From NCBI RefSeq assembly GCF_014805685.1, contig NC_060896.1:8490889-8554888 (forward strand): DNA of 64,000 nucleotides, given 5' to 3'. Source of the DNA: Silurus meridionalis (taxonomy: Eukaryota; Chordata; Actinopteri; Siluriformes; Siluridae). Shown piece after piece: positions 38,570 to 50,300 of this stretch. Positions within the stretch are counted from its first letter, which is position 1. Each line of letters opens with the position of its first letter. Position numbers and translations under genes: made by a program. Below the pieces are notes generated by a model. The model was not told the origin of the DNA and did no database searches. It saw only the letters and a program-made list of their open reading frames with translations.

Positions 38570-39535
38570 TAATATGAGTTACATGGTGTTGAAGTACGGA
38601 AAATAAGCCATGTTGGTTCATTAGGCTTATTGTCTGCTTACACATGTGAGACCTGGTAGCTCAGTGTGTAAGGTGTTGATTTACCGAAGATTTTCATTTC
38701 TCTTTTGAAATCTAATAGTTTGTCTACTTTTTGTTATTAAACTGTAAATCTATTTTGTTAATTAAAGAGACCTGTTTAAAATATTGCTTTATTTTTTTGT
38801 GTTTTTTTTGTGCTATGGCCTAAAAGAAGCAATGTTGGTTCATTAGGCTTATTGACCACTTGCCCAATTGGGAACTGGTAGCTCAGTGGGTAAGGTGTTG
38901 GTTTACTGATCAGCAGGTCCCTACAAGTTTAGGGGTTCAAGCCCTGACATTGGCAAGTTAAAATTTGTATTTCTCTTTTGAAATCTAATAGTTTGTTTAC
39001 TTTGTGACATTAAACTGTAAATCTATTTGTTAATTAAAGAGTCCTGTTAAAAAGATTACTTTATTTTTTTGAAATACTTGTTTGGCCTACTTTTAATGAG
39101 TTACATGGTGTTGAAGCATGGGGTTCAAATCCCATCATTGCCAAGTTAACTTGCTGATCGGTAAACTAACACCTTCCCACTGAGCTACCAGTTCCCACTT
39201 GCACAAGCAGTCAATAAGCCTAATGAACCAACATGGCTTCTTTTCCGTACTTCAACACCATGTAACTCATATTAAAAGTAGGCCAAACAAGTCTTTCAAA
39301 AAAGACAAAGAAATAAAGCAATCTTTTCAACAGGTCTCTTTAATAAACAAATAGATTTACAGTTTAATGTCACAAAGTAAACAAACTATTAGATTTTTTA
39401 AAAATTGTACCTTGGCGATGCAGGGGCTTGAACCGCCAACCTTATGGGGACCACCTGTTCGGTAAACCAACACCTTACCCACTGTGCTACCAATTTACTC
39501 ATGTGAAAAATCAATAAGCCGAACTAATCATCATG
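38570..39535. repeat. Tandem and inverted cluster of tRNA-like repeat units
   Basis: At least two direct units (about 38570-38815 and 38816-39115) and an inverted part (39116-39535). Units share GTTGGTTCATTAGGCTTATTG, a tRNA-like A box (ACTGGTAGCTCAGTGGGTAAGG), a B box (GGGGTTCAAGCCC, clear only in the second unit) and a tail with CTCTTTTGAAATCTAATAG and GTAAATCTATTTGTTAATTA. The block GAGTTACATGGTGTTGAAG occurs at about 38575 and 39097, and inverted at 39257-39275. The units look like an undescribed or poorly known SINE. Confidence 0.75.
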
Positions 39536-39816
39536 ATGGAAGGATGGCGGAGAAAGGCAGTCGCTCGACAGGTGCTGCTGTACCTTTCCTAAAACAAACT
39601 GGGAGACCGCCAGATGACTTTTTCGAAAACGGAATTTCTACATCTTGGAACTTTTAAATCAAAAACACACTAAAACAGAGAACTCTTTATTACATTTTCG
39701 GATAACTCTGTATGTGTTGTTTCTCTTAATGACACAACTGTGGGGAACTCGTGAACACGACCGGCATACCTCGTTGCAGGCTACGCCGTTTGCAGACAAA
39801 ATCGTGACAACGCCAC

Positions 39817-40155
39817 TTGCTTCGTGGTGCCAATACACCATATACTCACGTTTTACATGACGGGCGAGTGTGTACTCGTAGCGTGCTGCGCGAGCGGCTC
39901 TGCTCGAGTAGGATGGTACTAGCAAATCGGACTCAAGGATATTGTGCCTTTCTCTGCACGGTCCTGCTTCTATGTGGGGATATTCATCTAAATCCCGGGC
40001 CTTTGGATTATCAAGATCGTGTGGATCATCTACAATCAGCTGTTCCCTCTTGTAGAGTGGAAGCGCAGCTGACTCATATCAAAGGCTCCGGCGTGGGAAA
40101 ACAAGGTAACCACCTGACAAACTCTGCCCCGAGTTCATTCCTGAGAAAATATTAA
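39817..40155 (+). pseudogene. LINE N-terminal frame with 2A-like motif
   Basis: A 112-residue open frame. Residues 41-53 are hydrophobic (GYCAFLCTVLLLC) and lead straight into GDIHLNPGP (39976-40002). The canonical 2A core is D-x-E-x-NPGP, so this copy has His in place of Glu. 2A-like signals at this position are known in L2/CR1-type elements of sea urchin and other animals. The frame ends at a stop at 40153-40155 before the endonuclease. Confidence 0.75.
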
Positions 40156-40294
40156 CATCAGTGATCTACGCTAAGCCTGAAGCAATTGCAAATACTGCCG
40201 CCGTACTTAAACAGCAGCAAATGAGACTGCGAATCATGCAAGCGTACTTTGGAACCCGAAAACAAAGCCGAAGGGGATTGAACAGATCCAACAT

Positions 40295-40960
40295 TTGTTA
40301 ACGGACTCAAATCTTGATTATCTCTGTTTAACGGAAACTTGGTTAACTCCCACTATTACTTCTTCTATACTGAAAGTCTCGGGATATACCTTGTACAGAC
40401 GCGATAGAAACAAGGGTAAAGGCGGCGGTGTGCTGATTTACGTAAAAGATCACATCCAAAGTAAACAACTTGACATCAGTGATTGTAACTTGGCGTGTAT
40501 GGGGACTGCTTTTACTTTATCACCTGAAATGTCTTTCTGTGTATTAGCAATTTATCGACCTCCTAAAGCTACTAGTGATTTTATTTCTCTTGGTAATTTA
40601 CTTAAACAATGTGATGGAAAAGAAGTAATTCTTTTAGGTGACTTTAACTTAAATTGGCTTGAGAATTCATGTAGAAACAAACTTAAAGAAATAACCAAAT
40701 CGTTTCAAATGACACAACTACTAAGGAAACCAACTCGTATAACAAGAACTTCTCAAACATTAATAGATTTAATACTGACAAATAAACCTGAGAGAATAAT
40801 TAAAACTTATAATCTAGTTACAGGTATGTCCGATCACAATTTAACCCTAGTAGCTAGAAAACTGATAAAAACAAGGTTTAAAAACGAAAACTCAATGAAC
40901 AGTAAAATGCGTATCACATTCATTCCAAAGAAAGATTTACAACTGGTTGAAAAGATTTAA
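40295..40960 (+). pseudogene. LINE apurinic-type endonuclease frame
   Basis: Exonuclease-endonuclease-phosphatase domain of a non-LTR retrotransposon. Visible motifs: LCLTETWL (metal-binding Glu), VLAIYRPP, LLGDFNLNW (Asp-Asn) and MSDHNL (final Asp-His). The frame can be read back to about 40250 through WNPKTKPKGIEQIQHLL. The first catalytic segment of the domain is missing or out of frame. Confidence 0.88.
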
Positions 40961-42509
40961 AACAAATAAAGTGGGCAGACATCCTGGAGAAAAATATTGT
41001 GAACAGGGCTGTCATGATCTTATGCTAGCTGTAAATGACATCTTAAACAAATATACAAAAAATAAGCAGAGAAAGCGGCATAAAAAACGAAATTTTCCAT
41101 GGTTCAATAAAGTTATTTGGGATATCATGAAAAAACGAGATGTGGCGCTGAAAACATTTTCAAAATCAGGACTAACAATGGATCAATTTTCTTTTACAAA
41201 TCTAAGAAATAAAGTTACAGCCGAACTTAGAAAGGCCAAAGCCAGTTTTTCCCTTGAAATCATTAGAAATGCACAAGGCAATAGTAGAATAATATGGAAA
41301 ACCTTTGATAAATTGATTGGAAATGAAAAGTCAAAATGTGAGAATATTTGTCTCAATATTAATGGAAAAATTATTGATGACTCTTTTGCAATAGCAACAA
41401 ATTTTAATGAATATTTTTTAAACATTGTCCAAAATTCAGTTCAGAATTTTCAAATTGTTCATCCCCCTCTCATAATCAATGTCAAATCTGATTTTAATCT
41501 TAGCTCAATAACTAAAACTAAACTTGAAAAAATAATCATGGTGCTAAATAGCAGCAAAGCAAAAGAAATTTATGGACTTGATACTTCTTTTCTGAAACAA
41601 TATAAGGACATCCTCTCTGATCCGTTGACAACAATGATCAATCAATCGATTAGTGAGGGTATTTTTCCAGCAGCTCTAAAATCTGCGATTGTTACCCCTA
41701 TATTTAAGTCTGGAAATAAACAAGACATGAACAATTATCGTCCAATAAGTATTCTCCCAGCTGTGTCAAAAGTACTCGAAAAGACGGTGGCGGAGCAACT
41801 TACCATCCACTTTGAATCACACTTAAATCCAATGCAATTTGGCTTCAGGCGTAAACACTCTACAGACTTTGCATGTTGCTACCTCTTGGAAACTATCAGG
41901 GCATATGTGGATCAGGGAAGACTGGTGGGAGCGGTCTTCCTTGATCTGCGTAAAGCTTTTGATACTGTTAATCACCAGATACTCTATAGTAAATTTAATC
42001 AATATAGTCTCTCTGAGCACACCCAAAAAAGATCTTATTTGAGTGACCTACATCAGTGTGTACAAGTAGATAACATCAAATCTGCGTTTAGAGCCACCTC
42101 GATGGGAGTGCCGCAGGGGTCTATTTTGGGACCCTTGCTTTTTAGCATCTATATAAATAATTTCCCTAGAGTGTGTTTGAACGTTGACATAATCATGTAT
42201 GCTGATGATATGGTGATCTTCACTTATGGGGAAAATGAGCTGGAGTTTGCTGACAAATTATCAAAAGGAATGCAAAAAGTTGTAGTTGTAGAATGGTTGC
42301 AGACGTCTTGTCTAACCTTAAATTTTGATAAAACGGTCTCAATGTTTTTCTCAAATAAACGTAAGTTACATCTAACTCAAAATTTTCAAGTAAATGGGCA
42401 ATATATTAAAAATGTAACGGAAACAAAATATTTAGGTCTAATTATTGATTCGAATCTAGGTTTTAAAAGTCATATCAAAAAACTTGATAATAAATTGAAA
42501 TTTAATTAA
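40947..42509 (+). pseudogene. LINE reverse transcriptase frame (520 aa open)
   Basis: Reverse transcriptase with motifs in order: NYRPISILPAVSKVLEKTV, FGFRRKHSTDFA, AVFLDLRKAFDTVNH (motif A Asp), TSMGVPQGSILGPLLFSIYI (motif B) and MYADDMVI (motif C, both Asp kept). It overlaps the endonuclease frame by 14 bp in a different phase, which is a frameshift, not a design of the family. After 42509 the coding sense continues in other frames to 43016 (AASLWNTFPNDI motif). Confidence 0.92.
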
Positions 42510-43078
42510 CTACGGAAGCCTCAAATATTTATTATAATGCTATGATTGTTCCGCATTTACTGTATTGCATGTCTAGTTGGTCTCAGGCATGTAAAACATT
42601 GTTAAAATTACTAGAATCATTACATAAAAGGGCAATAAAAATTCATGATAAAAAAGCCTCGTCAGTACCATCATTGTAATGTACTGAGTAAATATAATAT
42701 TTTGAGTTTTGAGAACCTCATTAAACACAACCAAATTTCTGCTTTATTTAAAATAATCCATAATATCGCTGCTCCCCCATTAAGAAAATTTGTCACACTA
42801 AATTCAGATAGACTTAATAGAGCCACACGGTTGACAGTCAGAGGAGAGTGCAGCGTTCCAAGATGCAGAACCACTTATGGTCAACATTCGTCCTTTTATA
42901 AAGCAGCAAGCCTTTGGAACACTTTTCCAAATGATATTATTTTATGTACAAACTATAGCACATTTACACACCTGACCAAACAGTGGCTATTAGCAAAGCA
43001 AACTTGTAAGCACTAAATGACTGTGATATGAACAATGTAGACTGTGAGTGAGTGCTAGATTCATGAAGTGAATAGTGA

Positions 43079-43541
43079 AAAACCTCCCTGTCCTCTACAT
43101 ATGCCTCTTTCAACCCAACTACCTGCATGTGTTTCCTCACCACATCCATAAACCGCCTCCTTTCCTCCTTCCTGGCGACTCCATCCTCAGCATTCTCCTA
43201 CCGATATACCCCGTGTCCCTCCTCTGCACGTCCAAACCATCTTAATCGTGCCTCCCTTACCTTGTCTCCAAAACTTCCTACATGCGCTGTCCCTCTAATA
43301 AACTAATTTCTAATCCTGTCTATCCTCGTCACTCCCAACAATAACCTCAACATCTTCAGCTCTGCTAACTCCAGCTCTGCCTCCTGTCTTTCCGTATTCG
43401 TGATCCGCATGTTCAATTTGGCACATTTATCCGGGATTGGGACCGGCACAAAGAGTGGCTGGGGTTGGTTCCCTGACCGGGGATCGAACCCGGGCCGCAG
43501 CGGTGAGAGCGCCGCATCCTAACCACTAGACCACCAGGGGA
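43079..43541 (-). mobile_element. tRNA-Glu/RTE-like composite element
   Basis: Read on the minus strand: a tRNA-Glu-like head (43541-43469), then a sequence I recall as the 5' leader of fish RTE-type LINEs (CTTTGTGCCGGTCCCAATCC, GGATAAATG, CATGCGGATCACGAATACGG, to about 43396), and then a direct jump to the LINE C-terminal coding region (AGGAGGCAGAGCTGGAGTTA ... CCGATATACC on the plus strand). It is a deletion derivative that joins a pol III promoter head to LINE 5' and 3' parts. Confidence 0.65.
43469..43541 (-). tRNA. tRNA-Glu(CTC)-like sequence, probably a SINE-type head
   Basis: 73 nt that follow vertebrate tRNA-Glu closely: A box TGGTCTAGTGG, anticodon stem-loop CGGCG-CTCTCAC-CGCTG with anticodon CTC, and T arm CCGGG-TTCGATC-CCCGG. 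The acceptor 5' strand has an extra C (TCCCCTGG against the 3' TCAGGGA), so the terminal pairs are imperfect, and no T-run terminator follows directly. Its continuation into RTE-like sequence suggests a mobile head and not a housekeeping tRNA gene, but a real gene with an RTE insertion behind it is possible. Confidence 0.6.
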
Positions 43542-44240
43542 CCTACTTAATTTTGTTAATTTTATAAATTAATATACATTTATAGTAAATAGTTTAATAA
43601 TCTATCCTGTGATATACATTACATTTATAATTTATTATTGCCCGATAGATAACGCTAAAGAGTGGGAAGGACTTGACACACAGTTCCAGAACAATGTAAC
43701 GGTGGGGTCGGCAAAACCGTGTGTGCGCATAGATTACACAGTCACACAGATTTTGTCTTGAAAATGGACCCCATGGGGTCTTCAGAAAAAACTCACTGGG
43801 CGTGTCTAGACACTGTTTGGGAGGTGCTTGTATGGCTTTGCCGGTGGGGACCTTAATTTAGGTCCCCACAGTGATATGGGTCCACATGAGTCAGAGTGCA
43901 TTCAGGTCGATTCCCCACCGGGATTGGAGAAAAAGAACACCCACACCCACCCACACACAAACTTTGCCAAGAAATCAATTAGGAAGGTTTATAATTCAAC
44001 AAGACTGACAAAGGTGTTTCATTATTTACTCATCATGATACATAATATAATATCAAATTGTACAATGATTTAAATAAATAAATATTTTTTGAGGTATTTT
44101 CAAAAACAAGGCCACGTACCATATTAAAAAGTATAATATTGCTTGAATGTTGTATAAATCTTTAAAAAAAAGCACACATCTAAAACTAACTAACTATTCA
44201 AATGTACTTCATGACCCAAATCTGCAGTTTGAAGAGCAGC

Positions 44241-44272
<32 letters not shown>

Positions 44273-44380
44273 AAAAAAAAAAAGGAGAGCACCACAAAAA
44301 GTCTGGTTAATGATCAATACCCACCTGATATTAGGTAGATTACATAATTGCACATAAGTAACAGGCACTTCCTTTGCACT
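43542..44380. other. tinf2 3' flank
   Basis: No gene. It contains the palindromic motif GGTGGGGACCTTAATTTAGGTCCCCAC near 43839-43866 (related to 37851-37885), and a (TA)n tract followed by an A-run at 44241-44283. Confidence 0.5.
44241..44283. repeat. (AT)n plus A-run
   Basis: Short AT microsatellite ending in about 16 A residues. Confidence 0.93.
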
Positions 44381-47300
44381 TTACTTATACCTGCATCTCT
44401 TTGACGGAACGTAATCAGAATCATCAGAGTCTTGCGTGTCTGATTCAGAGTCTGAATACAGTAAATTGACATCAAAAGATGCATATTCTTCCTCTTCCTC
44501 ATCAGAGGACTGCTCCAGAGCACAATTTGGCAGCGTGGCTTGGCTACACTCGTGCTGACTCAGCCTGTAGAGCTTTACTTGAGGCTGTAGCCACTTACAA
44601 ACCAAGAGGAAAGCCTGAGTCTCTAAAGACAGCCTCAGTTTGCCTTTTAAGGCACTTCTTGTCTTTAAAATTTCATCTGAATCTAAAGAGACCTGTGCAT
44701 CATTTTGGCTTGGATTTAGAACCACTGCTGGAGCTGCAGAAAATGATGATGATGATGATGATGAACCAGGCTGATGGTTTGAAGATTCAGAAAAACTTTT
44801 ACTAAAGAACAGGAGTGGTGAGCATTCCTGTTCGGTTGAGGAGAGCAGGTTTTCTGGAAAGGGTGAAATATTAGTTGAAGATGATGATGTTTGAGACGGC
44901 TGAACTGAACATGGTGGTGAAAAGGCGATTCTTTTTTTTGAACATTCTGGAGAAGCTGATAATGCGATGTTGCTTTTTTGACATGAGCAAGGACTAGAAT
45001 AATAATCTTGTGCTGGAGATATCTGTGATGGAACTAGTTGTCGCTCTTCATTCACTGAAAAATATGAGAAAGGCTCTGGTGGTGAAGACAGAGAAATATT
45101 TGTAGATGATGAATCATGGGGAGAAGATGCTGAGTTCGGGCTGTGAGGGATGCAGTGGAGAGGTGGAAGGAGAGGTGTTGAGGGAGTGCATTCCACCTGT
45201 GTCAGCGAAGCTTCGCTGTCCTGCCTTCTCAGCTCTTCAGAACATTCTTGGAGGAAACTCTTCCTTTTCTTGCCATGTATGGAGCACAGATGCTCTGCTA
45301 CATCATCTTCAGCTTTCTTCTCTTTGGCAAATCTGATCTCAGTCATCTGAGAATTAGGTTTGTCAGTATGTTCTAAAACATGTTTCATCTTCAACCTTGG
45401 TTTTTCCAAACTCAGATTTTTATTTAGCCAGCAGCTCTGAGAGGATGCCTGGGACAGCCAGTCATCCTCTACAGCTTCCAAAGATGACCTAACACAAAGA
45501 GTTCCAAACACTGGTCCTTCAGCTAGAGCTCCTTTTTGTTGCTTAGAGTGCGTCTCTGCACTTTTATGATCCATGTGACTTCCCATAGCTGGAGAAAAGG
45601 AAAAAAATATATATATAATGCAACATGCTGAATGCAAGATCAGGAATTTACATCGAGGTACGCTTGAAAGACTTACCACATCTCAGCAGTTTCTTTAGAG
45701 CTGTGACTGGGGGCGCACTACTACAGGTAAATAACTGCTGCAGTATCTCCTCTCTCCCCTTCAGTGGCCCTGATTGTTTCAGAACCTAAATGTGTTTAGA
45801 TATTCAACTGTATTCAATTTCATTTGCATGGAACGTGTTTACAACAGACATTGTAACAAAGCAGCTTTACAGTAATCTGCATGTAGATTTTGATTTCAAA
45901 AGAGAAAGGCGAAGAAAATCTCCATGAGATGACCCATCCTCTTTCAGGTGATAGTGGGATTATAAATCATTACTCTCAGTTGTATACTATACAGTCAAAC
46001 CTATCTGGGTTGACAGGAGATTCAAAATGATGTCTATATAATAATAATTTATAGGTATCGAAGTGAGATGCACTGAGGAAAGGGTGAGACCTTAACGGTT
46101 TCTAAAAAGTGAAAATCTTTACAGCAGTGACGCCCAAACTAAACTCAAGATGGCTCTCTTTGACTTGACCCACCATACCACACATGATCCAAGCCATATA
46201 TTTTGAAACTGAAATAAACTGAAAATGAAAAAAGTAGAGAATAGTAGCTTGTAGTAGAGAAGTGAAGTTGAATTAGCCCAATTTGGTAATGAATAAATAA
46301 AACTTAGGACCAGCTTCACGTCTCTCATTAGTGGTCACTGATATTATAATCATATGGCGGAATAGCTTATGAACACCTGTATTAGAACATACAGATACAA
46401 ACAACAGGAACATAATACAGTTGCATGAATAGCTGTATTAAGCATTTAACTCTATTGTACAAATGTACAATAATTGTATAAATGGTATAAGTTTTACTGT
46501 ACTAGAAAACATTTTGACTAAAAGAAAAACTTAAGCAGATTACAAATTTTTTAAATTCATTTATTTCTAAATATTATGAAATGATGAATAAGGGGATTCA
46601 TGGCTACTATCATTTAAATATAATACATTTTGGAATAATGGAAATTCACCTTTTTGCCCATGGTCATCTATGAATTTAGGCAAAATGTAGTCCTCTGCTT
46701 CACAGCACCTACAGTGCATCCAGAAAAAATTCACAGTGCTTCACTTTCTCCACATTTTATAAAACTGATAATTGTCTATAATGAAATTCATTGTCACGAA
46801 TGCCGCCATCGATAAGTTGGGCTGCTCAAGTTACGGGTTAGCATGACGGCAAGATAAGAGAGCCGCTTGTGAAAGGGCGGAAAGTACAGGGTCAGACGGC
46901 AGTAGAAAAAAGTGTGTGTTCCAAGTCATGGATGACGACGAAACTTCAGTACATTTGCAAAAACTGTATAATTCTTATCATGTAAAACTGGTACAGTATT
47001 AAATTAAAACTGTGTGAAAAAAAAAAACAATCTAAAAGCAGCAAATAACAGCAGCAGTATATTATAACATTTTTAATCACTGTTGTGTTTTTTAGCGAAT
47101 GATTATGCATTTGTACACCACTGCATACTTTTTTTCCTTTTTTTCTTTTTCAAGCCTGTTAGCTTACTGCGTTTCTCTGTTCCATACTTTTTTATGCCAT
47201 TTGTCTACTACAACACTAAACTCATTTACTGCGGCTTTACTACATAAATTTTTTTTTTTATGTTTGCGTATTTAATTTATGCATATATCATTTAATTGTT

Positions 47301-50300
47301 GTACAAAATTAAATGAATTATATTTTTTAGATGCTCATATCTTCACAACTGAATTGTGTATTTTTGAAAGAAACATTGTGAAAAATTCTGCATCATTGAA
47401 GTTTCCAATGAGAACAGTGGCCTCAGTCAGCCATAAATGAAAGAAGTTTGGTACCACCAGTACTGTTCCTAGAGCGGGCCGCCCGATTGGGGAAGGAGGG
47501 CCTTAGTCAGGGAGGTGATCAAGATCCCGACAGACACTCTGAAAGAGCTCCAGTGTTTATCTGTGGAAAGAGGAGAACCTCCCAGAAGAATAACCATCTC
47601 TGCAGCACTCCACCAATCACGCCTGTATGGTAGAGTAGCCAGACAGAAGCCAGTCCTTAATATAAGGCCCATAAGCCCACCTTGAGTTTGCTAAAAGCCA
47701 CCTGAAGGACTCTCAGACCATAAGAAATTTTTTTTTTAACTATTTGGCATGAATGCCAAGCAACATGTCTGAAGAATGCAGCAATGTACAGAGACATCCT
47801 TGACGAAAACCTGCTCCAGAGCTCTCTGGACCTCAGACTGGACAAAGACCCTAAGAACACAGCCAAGAAAACAAAGGCGTGGCTCCTGGACGACTCTGTG
47901 AATGTCCCTGAGTGGCTCAGCCAGAGCCCAGACGTTAACCCGATTGAACATTGCGGAAGGGATCTGAAAATGGCTGTGCACCGACGCTCCCCATTCAACC
48001 TGATGGAGCTTTGTGGGTTCTGAAAGAAGAATCTAAAAAACTGACCAAAAATATTTGTGCCAAGCTTGTAGCATCATACTCAAAAAGACTTGAGGTTGTA
48101 ATTGGGGCCAGTGTGCTTCAAAAAATAATTGAGAAAAAGCTGTGAATATTTATTTGTAATAAATTAGTAAAAGCTTCAAACACACTTCTTTCACGTTGTC
48201 ATTATGGAGTATTGTTTGTAGAATTTGGAGGAAAATAATGAATTTAATCCATTTTAGAATAAGGCTGTAACATAAAATGTGGAAAAAGAGTGAAGCGATG
48301 TGAATTCTTTCCGGATCCACTGTATGTAGAATATTCAATATAAAATAAGTAAAGAACAAACACAAATGAGAATCCCTACTTGTGACACACGTACAAAAGC
48401 CTTCAAATGGCGTTACCTGGTCGATGTAGGTTGGTTGTGGAAGAGCTTTGTTCAGCTTTTCTAAATAATGTAATAACCTCTCCTCCAGCTTCATGATGTA
48501 GCATTCACCATACTGCTCTTCCATCAGATTCTACAAAGCACAATAAAAATGCTGAAAATATTACAGTCATGTGTTTTCTTTTTTTTCTCTTTAAAAGACT
48601 TTTAAGTGGGGCATCTTTCCTGAATGTTTAGCATCCCTTAAACATTTAGTGTAGATCTGTATCTACTTTAAATAAATAAATAAATAAACAAATAAATATA
48701 TAATTTGTGTGTGCGCCAAAATATTAATTACACTTTCTTTTTACGAGAGATAGAAAAAATGCAAAGCAGAGCGGATAGAATTAAACACCATAAGGACATC
48801 AAAACGCATTTTCACTCTAATATACTCACTTGAATATAGTTTTTGCGCATTTCTGGGCTCCCTGTGAGCAACTGGACAAAATTCCGAAAGTCCCGCTGGG
48901 CCTTTTGCATCAGGTCTATGTGTCTGTGACTCTGCAATTACAAAAGAACAGAATCAAATCATCTCCAAATGCCCCCAAAGTGACAGCTAAAATCTCATTA
49001 TTTGTAAAAGTGAACATGCATTAGATATCTCTTCAAAAGAAGAAGCTTAGGAAAAAAAAGGTTAGAATATCAGCATATAACCGGTTTCTTAAGCTGTGAG
49101 CATGTAGGAACAAAGTACATGATATGGACAAACGTTTGTGGACCATAAGACTTACATGTGCTTTTCGAACATCTAGCGCCACAGTTAATCCCCTTTTGCT
49201 GCTAGAATACCTTCCACTCTTCTGGGAAGAGGTTCTACTAGATTTTTAGAGTATGGTTGAGGAGATTTGTGCTCATTCAGCTAAAAAAGGGATTAGTAAT
49301 ATCAGGTAATGATGGGTGAGCAGGTCTGGGGTGCAGTCAGCATTCCAATTCATCCCAAAGGTATTCAGTAGGGTTGAGGTCAGAGCTCTCTCCACTCAAG
49401 AACTTCTACACCAACCCCTATAAACTATATATTCATTGAGCTCTCTTTGTGCACAGGTGCACTGTCATGCTGAAACATGAAATGTTTGGGTTTCCAAATT
49501 CAAGTGAAGGGAACCACATATGGATGGAAAATTTGGGTGTCCCAATATTTTTGTCCATACAATGTATATAGTGTTTCATTTGGGCTATTCTTTTGTGTTT
49601 TTAGTGCCCCCTAGAGGAGAAAAATCCAGCATCTACTTACACTTCTTCGATACTGTGAAAGGCTGTCAGGAAAGAACTTGTCAGTCTTGTCTTTGATGCT
49701 TTCTATGCTCTGCTCATCCCACAACATCCACATAATAACCTAAAAAACATACACAATGCCAAAAAATCGATCGGCACTACATTAGTCAATACCTTGGTGC
49801 TCAACTACAACTACAATATGATTTACTACAAATACAAGACAAGCTCTAATTAGAACACATCTGGAATAAACTGCACATCAAACGTGACATTTTTTACCAA
49901 AGTTTTTAGGCCGAACATTATCTTCATGTGCTTGATGGGGGTCACAAGCTGAGGTAGTAAAGTGTGAGTGATGTGCAGGAACTCCATCACTCGCTCAAAG
50001 TGTTTGATGTCTCTGGCCTGGATGATCATCCAGGACTCGGCTGCTGTCACACGGATGCTACAAGGATCCTTGAGAGTCAAGCTGCTCCGGTCACCTTCCA
50101 ACCACGGTGGAGGGCCTAAAACTTTAAGACAAGAAAAAGTCAGACATTAGACAATGTCAATTTGAACAAAACAGTTCAAAAGCTTTTTTACTTTTGGTTT
50201 TTTTCCCTGTAGAATGAGTAAAAAACCAAACAATTTGCCTTCATTTCAAATCCCAGAGAAAAACATAATTGCACTGTAGCCACAGCTACCATGGTGCCCT

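Larger units (their letters stand above)
39540..43020 (+). mobile_element. Decayed L2/CR1-like non-LTR retrotransposon, nearly full length
   Basis: About 3.5 kb with a possible 5' UTR (39540-39816), an N-terminal frame with a 2A-like motif, an endonuclease frame, a reverse transcriptase frame and a C-terminal frame (42645-43016). The parts lie in different frames, so several indels separate them. The family (L2, CR1 or Rex1) cannot be fixed by eye. Confidence 0.88.

Noticed and set aside
38640..38700. tRNA gene from the A-box-like sequence
   Set aside because: No B box or cloverleaf in this unit; it belongs to a repeated SINE-like family.
45106..45350. Plus-strand frames opposite tinf2 exon 7
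   Set aside because: Antisense shadows of the real coding exon.
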